Origin: Chitinophagaceae bacterium UBA2375
GTDB lineage: Bacteria; Bacteroidota; Bacteroidia; Chitinophagales; Chitinophagaceae
Direction: 5' to 3'
Length of the DNA stretch: 64,000 nucleotides
NCBI GenBank assembly: GCA_002343985.1
Contig: DDTB01000015.1
Span: forward strand, 1-64,000
The notes beneath the pieces are model-generated. The model was not told the origin of the DNA. It worked only from the letters and a program-made list of their open reading frames with translations, and did no database searches. Of this stretch, positions 45,101 through 51,808 are shown one piece after another; within the stretch, counting starts at the first letter, position 1, and every line of letters starts with the position of its first letter. The position numbers and the translations under genes are program-made.

Positions 45101-45783
45101 CGAATGACACCATTGTGGAAGTGACGTTTAGCAGCGGCTTTACCAACGGGCAGCTCACGGTGCGTTCCGCGAATAATTGCGGTACCAGCCCTTCAGCAAG
45201 GTCTTTAACTATAACAAGACTGACTCCGGGCGCACCGGGTGTAGTGGACATCATGCAAATCCAGTCATGCCCGAATCGCGTTTACTCGTACACGTTAGCG
45301 AATTTACCAACCAATGCCACCGGCATTTTATGGACGGCTCCGCCAAATGGAACTATCATTGCCGGCCAGGGCACAACTTCAGTGACCATTTCATACACGG
45401 CTGATCCAATCTTTGGTAAAGTAACGGCCACTCCGCAGAACAACTGCTCCAGCAGCGGAACGCGGGAAGTGAATGTGAAAATACCTGCCTGTGCATTAGA
45501 CAGGCCTGTATTCAGCAAACAAATGCCGGCTAACAATTCCGGGCAAGAGGAATGGACGGTCGCGCCCAACCCAACCACTGATGAGTTCCAGTTGATGGGC
45601 CGCCAGTGGACCGGTGAAAGCGCAACGGCCAGGATACTCGACCTTTCGGGAAGGGAGATGGGCCGCTATAAAATTCAGGCCGGGCAAACCCTCCGCTTCG
45701 GCCGTGAACTGAAAGCGGGCCAGTACATGCTGGAGATCCGCCAGGGCACGGAGAAAGTGGTCCGTAAACTGCTCAAGCTCTAA
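39163..45783 (+). CDS. P7: giant T9SS-exported double beta-helix protein (2206 aa)
   Basis: The signal peptide is cut VNG|Q after residue 46. MMKTTLIRKYG (M18, nt 39214) is a plausible shorter start. Two successive beta-helix-like regions follow (about 47-560 and 785-1400). Each opens with a TW-x-TASNW or TWSTLSTW motif and contains QYTHAQNAGTIPTATW or TYQHGRSGGTVPTATW. Each ends in a QFPIGKGGNYR- or TFPVGNGAYN-type closing domain, also found in P4. A SprB-type repeat (CNGSNDGAITITLTGG, about 1407-1465), a CHU_C-type Ig domain, six PKD-like repeats and a T9SS type A domain (VAPNPTTDEF) follow. SprB repeats occur in gliding adhesins, so a role in adhesion or motility is possible but unproven. 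Confidence 0.9.
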   Translation: MKLLKIASRKLDNHKKTMMKTTLIRKYGMLMVCLAMSFFVAMQVNGQTTYTWQGANNASWATASNWTPARNTPATNDILQFNFGGTRTITAMPNQTVGRIVFSNNTNVVLQASAGNTLTVGNGAGTDIDIPSGSSLQLSTNVNLTLATNATASIAGTLTVNAGRTFNNNNTGVVTTVTGTLSNAGTVTCTNAARLLIQSGGQYTHAQNAGTIPTATWNAASTILFSGWGAATLAPGGITQAFGNVVWNSPAQTGALSLAGSLNTVNGSFSVISTGTGSLAMGGTGAGNLTVAGNFTQSGGNFIGSLTAARTITVNGNVSISAGTFNLSSSGTAGNAVNLNVGGNFSHTGGTITETGSTTNSGIVFTTGTHLYTSGGTLANRINFTVNSGGTLQMGTGASPSVISTGTSGNFTLSAGATLGITSAVGVTTSGATGNIQVTGTRTYTAGSNFLYNGTSAQVAGNGLNATSKNDLIIDNAAGVTLSGATTVNNNLNFINGKLTLAGFDLTLGATAGFTGAGANNYVVTNSTGRLIRTLNSGVNTTFPVGNGAYNPITFNNTGGADQFRVNVVDGNVPGVNDNNLVVQRRWVVSEAVAGGNNFSVVAQYNGGEEGANFNTGVNEFIGLYNGTAWTQNAAAQAGADPFTFSSNDNFTPANLSTGTFYFALGKDEGLRQSATQLVVTAISPVSPTQGIGFDVTIEARNPSNIATAVVNNTTIALSTNGNAGALSGSTGIVMPAGTSSITITGVVLPNTGTGVTITATRTFGDILTAGTSAPFTVVAPATGAYRSAQTGTWSTLSTWQRWNGTAWVTPTAGQGVPNSGSGTIQIREPHVVTMSTSTNADQMVIEDGGQLTVNGVTFTIANGAGTDLTVRGILLLQGGGGNITTTGTLVFQSGGTYQHGRSGGTVPTATWDVNSVCVISGATNALPGGLNQQFGNFTWLGTSQSANLNLENSIGGINGSFTVTSTNGQNLRLSNTATGRTLNIGRDFNMLGGNFVIVNNTGTGTVNVGRNMFVNGGTLSIKNNSGDANLNVTGDFSQSGGTVNLRPANTTGTSAITVSGNYSITAGTMNMSAVGAVGTLNVAGNFTATGGTITESSTGSGAIIFNGTEKQTYTSGATISNTINFTVNSGAHLEMAAAGTQVQGGGSFTMINSSRLGIKATDGIAASGPSGHIRVTGIRNYGSNNSFDYIGTAAQVTGTGLPATVNNLLINNATGVTQTNTSLTVNGILDLTSGVYTSNTFLLVSATGDIENFGTTNYVNGPLSREFTGLETKQFPIGKGGNYRILSVQLTALTGTTIINAEQFEDALTGTLPTGVSLYTARRWVLSQTGGSGVEYNITLLGSGFVPGGGNPVILRKDGVITANPAVFSNPNFYTASGLDAFGEFALGEECAAPVINTPVVTDLTCNGSNDGAITITLTGGSTPFSFSWSNGASTQNLTGLPAGDYTLTITANGGCSVTSDLINVSQPAPVDAPFSGGDEFVCENGDPLQTLIATAFAFDPIVWYDQPTGGNVVPVPFLIGVGNVTYYAEAVNNGCPSNTRTAVTVAIQPVLATPGPISGPTDVCPFTDTNTPITYSIPPVPGADTYTWTIPPGATLVSGQGTTSIQLTFSNSIALTDNFIRVIADGIGGCTSVPGELEIGKLVPAIPAVINGPADVCPFVNQPTTAVYSVDPVPNAISYSWTVPAGATIVSGQGTNSVEVSFNSSFTSGSIKVAAVANCGARAPRSLSLSRQVPVAPLTINGPTDACPFIGTPTQVTYSIDPVPNAVSYEWALPANMTLVSGQGSTSITVTFNSGYTTSNIRVRSVANCANSGYRALSVVASTYGTPGAITGPTNACAFIGLPESATYSIRKVTNAASYIWTVPAGATITSHPAGLGVNDTIITVSFDNSFIAGTAITVQADGCVPSAARSLVISRILPSTPGIISGPTNACPFMVSTQSPSGIPAVYTIRKVANAVSYEWTAPAGATITGHPAGLGANDTIVEVTFSSGFTNGQLTVRSANNCGTSPSARSLTITRLTPGAPGVVDIMQIQSCPNRVYSYTLANLPTNATGILWTAPPNGTIIAGQGTTSVTISYTADPIFGKVTATPQNNCSSSGTREVNVKIPACALDRPVFSKQMPANNSGQEEWTVAPNPTTDEFQLMGRQWTGESATARILDLSGREMGRYKIQAGQTLRFGRELKAGQYMLEIRQGTEKVVRKLLKL
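43820..45495 (+). repeat. P7 PKD-like repeat array (6 units)
   Basis: Six units are in the same type order as P3 and P4: PISGPTDVC, VINGPADVC, TINGPTDAC, AITGPTNAC, IISGPTNAC and VVDIMQIQSCPNRVYSYT. Units 4 and 5 carry the ITSHPAGLG or ITGHPAGLG motif plus NDTI. Confidence 0.87.
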
Positions 45784-45801
45784 AATGATTTAGTTGTAAT
45801 A

Positions 45802-45830
45802 AAAATGGCGTCCTCTTTGGGCGCCATTTT
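45802..45830. terminator. bidirectional terminator between P7 and the convergent gene
   Basis: A 9-bp stem AAAATGGCG/CGCCATTTT with an 11-base loop. The A/T ends serve both strands. It lies 18 bases after the P7 stop and 24 bases beyond the end of the minus-strand gene. Confidence 0.8.
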
Positions 45831-45854
45831 CGTTTATGCTATATCGTTAGTATG

Positions 45855-47060
45855 TTACCAGGCTTTGCTGATTTGCTGCTGCTGGATCTTAAGGAAATAT
45901 AGTTGCTTGTTTTCGTAGTAGTCAATGATACGGCTTTTTTTATCATTGATCACCGGGCGGAACCTGTATTCGGTGAATATTTTGTATGGGTAATCATTCA
46001 GGTGGTTCATCATGTTTCTACCATACATGCTTAATAACTTGCTGAACAGGTACACGGTTTCAAAACCTTTATACGCGTGATCGGAGGGTTTGCCCTTGTA
46101 TTTTTTCAGGTACACGTCCTGCAGTATCCTGCTGTTCATATCCTGCTTCAGGTGAAAATATGGCGATGTATAATAAATGGGGAATTCGCCCAGCGATGCT
46201 TTCTTTGGGTTCATAAAAGAACCAAACAGTTCCCAGTTGGGCATGCCAATCAGTTTGATGCGGTATTTTTTGCTTAACGAAGCGGAAGCATGCGCGAGGG
46301 CTGACGCGAAATTTTCATCCAGGCTGGCGCCGATGATGATATTGTCTTTCGTGCTGTCGAGCTGGAATTTCAACGCCGCGAAATTACTGTCCGTCTGGAA
46401 TCTTCTGATCTTCATCAACTCCCATTCATCGGGGCTGTTGAGTTGCGTGAAATACCCTTCCACCTTGTCTTCCTGTGTGCCTGATTGCCTTGCCAGCAAT
46501 ACATTGTCTGTGCCATGGTTTTGCAGCAGGTAACCAAAGATGGCTTCACAGTGCGCTTTTAATGTGGAATTCAGGATTAGGAGGTAGTCGTTATCCGTAA
46601 CGCCGCCGTCGTTTGGATAAGTGGCGGAAACAAAAGGTATTCTTTTTTGCTTTGCGAACGCCGCCAGTTGAAGGTATTCTTCATCTTTAACGGAACCGAT
46701 GATCAGGTCGAGGCTGTCGAGTTTCTGCTGGCTGATCAGTTCTGAAACCGGTTCTGTTTTTGATTTTGAATCATATATCCTGGCGTCTATGCGTGACTGG
46801 TAGATGGGCATGCTGTCGAGCGCCACCTGCGCCCCCTGGATGAAATCGAGCCCGGGCAATACAAAGCGGGGAAATGTTTTATCGTATGGGAATACGCCGT
46901 TCTTCATCACCGAATCGAGGTACACAGGGGCGAAGATGCCAATGCGCCAGGTCTTTATTGATGGAAGGCTGTCCTGTGCCTGCAAAGGTTTGCACAAGCC
47001 GGACATTAAACCTGTCAGCACAAAAGCTATGGTGAAAATCCTTTTCATCATACACAACAA
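45855..47060 (-). CDS. periplasmic-binding-protein type 1 fold protein (401 aa)
   Basis: Probably an exported protein of the type 1 periplasmic binding fold (Leu/Ile/Val-binding or amino-acid ABC substrate-binding superfamily). The signal peptide is cut LQA|Q. M4 or M5 (47051, 47048) may be the real start, since the sequence begins MLCMMKRIF. Visible features are WRIGIFAPVYLD, FIQGAQVALD, DLIIGSVKDEE, IPFVSATYPN and HAYKGFETVYLFSKLL, the usual landmarks of two alternating alpha/beta lobes. No permease or ATPase gene adjoins it. It lies 69 bases downstream of guaA on the same strand and is likely cotranscribed. The ligand cannot be named. Confidence 0.7.
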   Translation of the reverse strand: MLCMMKRIFTIAFVLTGLMSGLCKPLQAQDSLPSIKTWRIGIFAPVYLDSVMKNGVFPYDKTFPRFVLPGLDFIQGAQVALDSMPIYQSRIDARIYDSKSKTEPVSELISQQKLDSLDLIIGSVKDEEYLQLAAFAKQKRIPFVSATYPNDGGVTDNDYLLILNSTLKAHCEAIFGYLLQNHGTDNVLLARQSGTQEDKVEGYFTQLNSPDEWELMKIRRFQTDSNFAALKFQLDSTKDNIIIGASLDENFASALAHASASLSKKYRIKLIGMPNWELFGSFMNPKKASLGEFPIYYTSPYFHLKQDMNSRILQDVYLKKYKGKPSDHAYKGFETVYLFSKLLSMYGRNMMNHLNDYPYKIFTEYRFRPVINDKKSRIIDYYENKQLYFLKIQQQQISKAW

Positions 47061-47129
47061 TGGGTTTACACTTCGACTACCCGTTTCCGAAAGGTTTAAC
47101 CGGGCATCATCGGTTTAACAGTATTTTAG

Positions 47130-48665
47130 TTATTCCCACTCAATGGTTGCCGGCGGCTTGCTGCTGATATCATACACCACACGGTTGATGCCGCGCACAC
47201 TGTTGATGATTTCGTTCGACACATCGGCGAGGAATGAGTAGGGGAGTTGCGCCCAGTCTGCCGTCATCCCATCTACTGATGTCACGGCCCTCAGGGCAAT
47301 GGTAAACTCATAAGTGCGTTCATCGCCCATCACACCCACACTCTTCACAGGCAACAATACCGCGCCCGCCTGCCATACGCTCTGATATAAATGATGTTTA
47401 CGCAATTGCTGAATGAAAATATCATCGGCTTCCTGTAACAGCTTCACCTTATCCTGCGTGACTTCGCCGAGGATGCGGATGCCCAGGCCCGGCCCCGGGA
47501 ATGGGTGGCGGGAGAGCATCTCGTCGGGTATGCCAAGTTCGCGGCCAATCAGCCTGACTTCATCTTTGAACAAGGACCGTAGTGGCTCAACCAATTTGAG
47601 TTTCATGGTTTCAGGGAGGCCGCCTACATTGTGGTGCGATTTGATGGTCACCGAAGGCCCATGCACCGACACGGATTCAATCACATCCGGATATATCGTT
47701 CCCTGCCCGAGGTATTCAATGCCTTCAATTTTATGCGCTTCCTGGTCGAACACTTCAATGAAACAGGCGCCGATGGCTTTTCTTTTTTCTTCCGGCAGTT
47801 CGCGCCCGGCCAGCCTGGTATAAAAATGCTCACTCGCATCTACGCCTGTTACATTCAAACCGAGTTTGCGGTATGTCTCCAATACCTGGTTGAATTCGTT
47901 TTTACGCAGGAGCCCGTTGTCTACAAAAATGCCGTAAAGCCTGTCGCCAATGGCTTTATGGATCAATGTCGCGGCCACCGTGCTGTCGACACCTCCGCTC
48001 AGGCCCATCACCACTTTGCTGTTGCCGAGTTGTGCCTTGAGGGCTTCGATGGAATCGGAAATAAAATGCGCGGGCGTCCAGTCTTGCGAACATCGGCAAA
48101 CGCCCACCAAAAAATTCCGCAATACGCGTTTCCCATCTGTAGAATGGTACACTTCGGGATGGAATTGCAGCCCGTAAACCGGGTTCAATCCTTCCTGTAT
48201 ATTCATAAAAGCCGCAACAGGAATGGATTCGGTGGTACCGAGGATTTCGTAACCTGCGGGCAGGCTCTTGATGCTGTCGCTATGGCTCATCCAAACCTGT
48301 GAGGGGCTGCCCACCTGTTCAAACAAAGCTGCTGATGATTTGATCTGTAAAAAAGCGCGGCCATATTCCCGCTTATCGCTTTTCGATACCTCGCCGCCGG
48401 CCAGCTTGGCCGTCAGTTGCGCCCCGTAGCAAATACCCAGCACGGGCCATTGCTTCCTGATTGCATCCACATCCACCGTGGGCGCCTGGGGGTCGTTTAC
48501 CGAGAAGGGTGAACCGGATAGGATCACGCCCTTTATACCGGGGTCGGCAGTGATGGGTTTATGGAAAGGTTGAATCTCGCAATATACAGATGCTTCGCGC
48601 ACGGCCCTGGCAATCAATTGGGTGTATTGTGAGCCGAAATCGAGGATGATGATCTTCTCAGTCAT
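47130..48665 (-). CDS. guaA: GMP synthase, glutamine-hydrolysing (511 aa)
   Basis: Converts XMP, glutamine and ATP to GMP, the last step of guanine nucleotide synthesis, in the cytoplasm. The N-terminal class I glutamine amidotransferase has its nucleophile Cys79 in GICYGAQ and His169/Glu171 in LQFHPEVYH. The ATP pyrophosphatase domain has the P-loop SGGVDS at 223-228. The C-terminal dimerisation domain ends KPPATIEWE, the typical GuaA terminus. Length is normal for the family. It is divergent from the lipoprotein gene at 48760, and the two share a 94-base upstream region. Confidence 0.97.
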   Translation of the reverse strand: MTEKIIILDFGSQYTQLIARAVREASVYCEIQPFHKPITADPGIKGVILSGSPFSVNDPQAPTVDVDAIRKQWPVLGICYGAQLTAKLAGGEVSKSDKREYGRAFLQIKSSAALFEQVGSPSQVWMSHSDSIKSLPAGYEILGTTESIPVAAFMNIQEGLNPVYGLQFHPEVYHSTDGKRVLRNFLVGVCRCSQDWTPAHFISDSIEALKAQLGNSKVVMGLSGGVDSTVAATLIHKAIGDRLYGIFVDNGLLRKNEFNQVLETYRKLGLNVTGVDASEHFYTRLAGRELPEEKRKAIGACFIEVFDQEAHKIEGIEYLGQGTIYPDVIESVSVHGPSVTIKSHHNVGGLPETMKLKLVEPLRSLFKDEVRLIGRELGIPDEMLSRHPFPGPGLGIRILGEVTQDKVKLLQEADDIFIQQLRKHHLYQSVWQAGAVLLPVKSVGVMGDERTYEFTIALRAVTSVDGMTADWAQLPYSFLADVSNEIINSVRGINRVVYDISSKPPATIEWE

Positions 48666-48759
48666 AATTGCTGCGAAGGTAATTGAACCCTGTCGGGGTT
48701 ACAAAAAACATACCGGAAAATTGATGCATATTTGTATATATAAGTATAAAACATCAGCC

Positions 48760-49470
48760 ATGAAAAAATCAATCTTCACCTGGGCCATCATCCTTACGGC
48801 CCTCAGCCTGGGCGCTTGCCGGCAGAAATCCGGCAGCGGTGTTATCATTACGGAAAAAAGGGAAGCCGGTTTGTTCCGGTCGGTGGATGTAGCCGAAGGC
48901 ATCCGCCTGGAATACCGAAAGGGCGAACCATCCATTGAAGTGGAAGCCGACGACAACCTGGTCAGGTACATTAAAACCCAGGTCAGGCAGGACAAGCTCA
49001 CGGTCCGGTTAGACAAGATCAATGTACGAAACGCCACAATGGTTGTGCATATCAGCCAGCCAACCCTGAACGAACTCGAGGCCTCATCCGCCGCTAAAAT
49101 CATCTGCCTGGACCCGTTGTCGGATCCGGCATCCATCAAATTCAAGGCTTCCAGTGCAGCCAGTATTGAGGCATCCGCCGATGCGCCTGCCATTTCAGCA
49201 AGGGCCAGCAGCGCTTCGGAAATCCTGCTCCGGGGACGTTCGCGCAGTATTGAGCTGGATGCTTCCAGCGGGTCGGGCATACGTGCAAGGGAATTGATGT
49301 CGGAAACCGCAAAAGCCGAAGCCAGCAGCGGATCTTCCATTGAATTACACAGCAGTTTGGCATTAGATGCACGTGCCAGCAGCGGGTCGTCGGTGCGTTA
49401 CAGGGGGAAACCGGCCAATGTAAAGAAGCATGAAGGGAGTGGGGGATCGGTATCCGGTCTCGATGATTGA
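48760..49470 (+). CDS. DUF2807 (head GIN domain) lipoprotein (236 aa)
   Basis: A predicted outer-envelope lipoprotein. MKKSIFTWAI starts a signal sequence with a lipobox LGAC, Cys20. The body matches the DUF2807 / putative auto-transporter adhesin head GIN family: RSVDVAEGIRLEY, DNLVRYIKTQV, then a regular ladder of ASSA/ASSG motifs spaced by about 15-25 residues, typical of its beta-helix. Reading in frame could start earlier at 48622, but that would overlap guaA and bury the signal peptide. A CATATTTG box about 25 bases upstream is one base off the -7 consensus. Molecular role unknown; the family is common in Bacteroidota. Confidence 0.85.
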   Translation: MKKSIFTWAIILTALSLGACRQKSGSGVIITEKREAGLFRSVDVAEGIRLEYRKGEPSIEVEADDNLVRYIKTQVRQDKLTVRLDKINVRNATMVVHISQPTLNELEASSAAKIICLDPLSDPASIKFKASSAASIEASADAPAISARASSASEILLRGRSRSIELDASSGSGIRARELMSETAKAEASSGSSIELHSSLALDARASSGSSVRYRGKPANVKKHEGSGGSVSGLDD

Positions 49471-49510
49471 TGCTGAATCAGTTACGCAACGTGTTGTAAA
49501 AGTTGCCAGA

Positions 49511-49544
49511 ACCGCCGGGCCAATGGGTGCCGGCGGTTTTTTTT
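49511..49544 (+). terminator. intrinsic terminator after the DUF2807 gene
   Basis: A perfect 8-bp stem ACCGCCGG/CCGGCGGT with an 11-base loop is followed by eight T. It separates the lipoprotein gene from the ribosomal operon promoter. Confidence 0.9.
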
Positions 49545-49597
49545 GCCTGGTTGGCCAAATTTTTCAGCGGGAATTCTAAAATTTATGCCTGAAAACT

Positions 49598-49628
49598 TTT
49601 GTTGATGTTAAAGAAACCCCTACCTTTG
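49598..49628 (+). promoter_or_regulatory. promoter of the S10-spc ribosomal operon
   Basis: TTTG (49598-49601), 19 bases, then TACCTTTG (49621-49628) followed by CA: a near-perfect Bacteroidota housekeeping promoter. The leader to rpsJ is about 35 bases and A-rich. Confidence 0.85.
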
Positions 49629-49669
49629 CACTCCAAATTCAAAAAAAGGAATTTTAAAGCTCTTTGCAT

Positions 49670-49975
49670 ATGTCACAACGAATCAGAATCAAACTGCAGT
49701 CTTACGACCACAACCTGGTGGACAAATCCGCCGAAAAAATCGTTAAGACGGTACGCAGTACGGGTGCAGTAGTTACGGGTCCTATTCCCCTGCCTACACA
49801 TAAGAAAATCTTTACCGTATTGCGTTCACCACACGTGAACAAGAAAGCCCGTGAGCAGTTCCAATTGTGCACGCATAAACGTTTGTTAGACATTTACACC
49901 AGCAGCAGCCGTACGGTTGACGCGTTGAGCAAGCTCGACCTGCCAAGTGGTGTGGATGTTGAAATCAAGGCTTGA
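49670..49975 (+). CDS. rpsJ: 30S ribosomal protein S10 (101 aa)
   Basis: Component of the 30S subunit head and, as NusE, a transcription antitermination factor in other bacteria. The sequence MSQRIRIKLQSYDHNLVD, then VRSTGAVVTGPIPLPT and RSPHVNKKAREQF, is diagnostic of S10. ATG at 49670 is chosen over a TTG two codons upstream. It is the first gene of the operon. rpsL, rpsG and fusA, common upstream neighbours in Bacteroidota, are absent. Confidence 0.97.
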   Translation: MSQRIRIKLQSYDHNLVDKSAEKIVKTVRSTGAVVTGPIPLPTHKKIFTVLRSPHVNKKAREQFQLCTHKRLLDIYTSSSRTVDALSKLDLPSGVDVEIKA

Positions 49976-49981
49976 TGAACC

Positions 49982-49998
49982 GTCCCTGTAAAAGGGAC
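49982..49998 (+). other. spacer hairpin rpsJ-rplC
   Basis: GTCCCT/AGGGAC, a 6-bp stem with a GTAAA loop, followed by AGGCACC. It lies just after the rpsJ stop and has no T tail, so it is not a terminator. Confidence 0.55.
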
Positions 49999-50083
49999 AG
50001 GCACCAGGTAAGCTCTTAAAAAGAAAAATATGAACGCCCATGTCTCGCTGAGCAGCCAGACCGCTGGGTATAAAACAGATACA

Positions 50084-50701
50084 ATGAAAAGTATTATTGG
50101 CAAGAAAATTGGCATGACCAGTATCTTTGATACAACCGGCAAGCAAACTGCGGTTACGATCATCGAAGCGGGTCCATGTGTAGTTACGCAAAAGAAAACC
50201 GTAGAGTCAGACGGTTACAACGCCCTCCAGATTGCATTCGGCGAAAAGAAAGAAAAGCATACCCCGAAAGCCGAGATCAATCACTTCTCCAAAGCAGGCA
50301 CATCTCCTAAAAAAGTAGTTAAAGAAATCCGCGATAGCGAAATTGATAAGAACGTGGGTGAAACCATTACGGTCGACATCTTCACAGAAGGCGAAAGCGT
50401 GTCTGTGGTAGGTACCACCAAGGGTAAGGGTTTCCAGGGCGTCGTGAAGCGTCATGGCTTCAGTGGTGTGGGCGAGCAATCGCACGGTCAGCACGACCGT
50501 CAGCGCGCTCCGGGTTCTATCGGTAACTCTTCCGACGCGAGCCGTGTATTCAAAGGCATGCGCATGGCAGGCCGCATGGGTGGCGACAAAGTGAAGATGA
50601 AGGGCCTGAAAGTGGTGAAGATTTTCCCTGAAAAAAATTATATCCTGGTGAGCGGTTCCGTTCCGGGCCACAACGGATCGATCGTTCTGATCCAAAAATA
50701 A
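50084..50701 (+). CDS. rplC: 50S ribosomal protein L3 (205 aa)
   Basis: A 23S rRNA-binding protein near the peptidyl transferase centre. It begins MKSIIGKKIGMTSIFD as is usual for L3, so ATG 50084 is chosen over an in-frame ATG at 50030 that adds 18 unrelated residues. The conserved loop RHGFSGVGEQSHGQHDRQRA and GSIGNSSDASRVFKGMRMAG are present. Confidence 0.97.
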   Translation: MKSIIGKKIGMTSIFDTTGKQTAVTIIEAGPCVVTQKKTVESDGYNALQIAFGEKKEKHTPKAEINHFSKAGTSPKKVVKEIRDSEIDKNVGETITVDIFTEGESVSVVGTTKGKGFQGVVKRHGFSGVGEQSHGQHDRQRAPGSIGNSSDASRVFKGMRMAGRMGGDKVKMKGLKVVKIFPEKNYILVSGSVPGHNGSIVLIQK

Positions 50702-50745
50702 TCAGGCGGAGCAACGCGATTGTAAACGAACTATAATAACACATC

Positions 50746-51372
50746 ATGCAACTCGATATTATAAATACAAAAGGCGAAAAAACCGGAAGGACGATTGAAC
50801 TGCCGGAAGAGATTTTCGGAATTGAGCCGAACGATCATGTGATCTACCTCGCCGTGAAGCAATACCAGGCGGCACAGCGCCAGGGTACACATAAAGTGAA
50901 AACCCGTATGGAGGTGAAAGGTTCATCCCGCAAGCTCCATAAGCAAAAGGGTACCGGTGGCGCACGTAAGGGTAACCTGCGTAACCCGCTGTACAAAGGT
51001 GGTGGTACCATCTTCGGCCCTAAGCCGCACAAGTATGATATCAAACTGAACCGTAAGGTGAAGGACCTGGCCAAGATGAGCGCCCTGGCATACAAAGCCA
51101 AAGAGAACGCCATCGTGGTAATGGAAGACGTTCAAATGGACGCACCTAAAACAAAGGCATTCTCAGGAATCCTGAAGAACCTGAACATCGGCCGCAAAAA
51201 AGCCCTGTTCGTGATTCCGGAATACAATGAGAACCTCTACCTGAGCCTGCGCAACGTTCAGGGTGTGGATGGTACTTTGCTGAGCGATATGAATACGTTC
51301 GACATCCTCAACGCCAATGTATTGGTGCTGACGGAAAGCACAGCCAGGCTGTTCAACGAAACTGAAGCGTAA
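50746..51372 (+). CDS. rplD: 50S ribosomal protein L4 (208 aa)
   Basis: Binds 23S rRNA, and its long loop lines the exit tunnel: KGSSRKLHKQKGTGGARKGN followed by GGGTIFGPKPHKY. In other bacteria L4 also represses the S10 operon. No matching leader structure was recognised here, as the leader to rpsJ is only about 35 bases. Confidence 0.97.
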   Translation: MQLDIINTKGEKTGRTIELPEEIFGIEPNDHVIYLAVKQYQAAQRQGTHKVKTRMEVKGSSRKLHKQKGTGGARKGNLRNPLYKGGGTIFGPKPHKYDIKLNRKVKDLAKMSALAYKAKENAIVVMEDVQMDAPKTKAFSGILKNLNIGRKKALFVIPEYNENLYLSLRNVQGVDGTLLSDMNTFDILNANVLVLTESTARLFNETEA

Positions 51373-51380
51373 TAAAGCAT

Positions 51381-51416
51381 GAACAGGCAGGTGGTTCAAA
51401 TCCGCCGGCGATGTTC
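51381..51416 (+). other. tRNA T-arm-like hairpin in the rplD-rplW spacer
   Basis: GGTGG-TTCAAAT-CCGCC (51390-51406) has the exact 5-bp/7-base shape and TTCAAAT loop of a tRNA T arm. It is extended by GAACA (51381-51385) pairing with TGTTC (51412-51416). No D or anticodon arm or acceptor stem surrounds it, so it is not a tRNA gene. Confidence 0.5.
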
Positions 51417-51449
51417 AGGAATATTTAACCAATTATCAAATCAAAGACA

Positions 51450-51749
51450 ATGAAACTGTCTGACGTAATTATAAAGCCGATCCTCTCTGAGAAAGCCAAC
51501 AAACAGGCGGAGAAAATGAACCGTTACACGTTTGTGGTTGACAGGAAGGCGAACAAGCTCGAGATCAAGAAAGCCGTGGAAATGTTTTACGGTGTGCAGG
51601 TTGCCGATGTGAACACATGGGTGATGCCATCAAAACAAAAAGCACGCTATACTAAAGCCGGGTTCATCGTAGGCCGTAAGCCTGCCAAGAAAAAAGCCCT
51701 GGTGACAGTGGCCGAAGGCGAGAGCATTGATCTCTACAGCGCATCATAA
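51450..51749 (+). CDS. rplW: 50S ribosomal protein L23 (99 aa)
   Basis: Lies at the exit of the ribosomal tunnel, where trigger factor and SRP dock. MKLSDVIIKPILSEKANKQ, YTFVVDRKANKLEIKKAVE and VADVNTWVMPSKQK match the L23 family. Length is typical. Confidence 0.96.
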   Translation: MKLSDVIIKPILSEKANKQAEKMNRYTFVVDRKANKLEIKKAVEMFYGVQVADVNTWVMPSKQKARYTKAGFIVGRKPAKKKALVTVAEGESIDLYSAS

Positions 51750-51808
51750 TTATCAGCAAGAATGGTGGTCAGCACCGCAAAGTTTTGACAATATAAAAGA
51801 ACCAAACA

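Noticed and set aside
48622..48759. Upstream start for the DUF2807 lipoprotein
   Set aside because: It would overlap the guaA start region and place 46 residues before a clear lipoprotein signal sequence.
50030..50083. Upstream in-frame start for rplC
   Set aside because: It adds 18 residues (MNAHVSLSSQTAGYKTDT) not found in L3 proteins, whose start MKxIIGKKIGMT is exact at 50084.
51381..51416. tRNA gene
   Set aside because: Only a T-arm shape is present. No acceptor stem, D arm or anticodon arm, and the upstream bases are rplD coding sequence.
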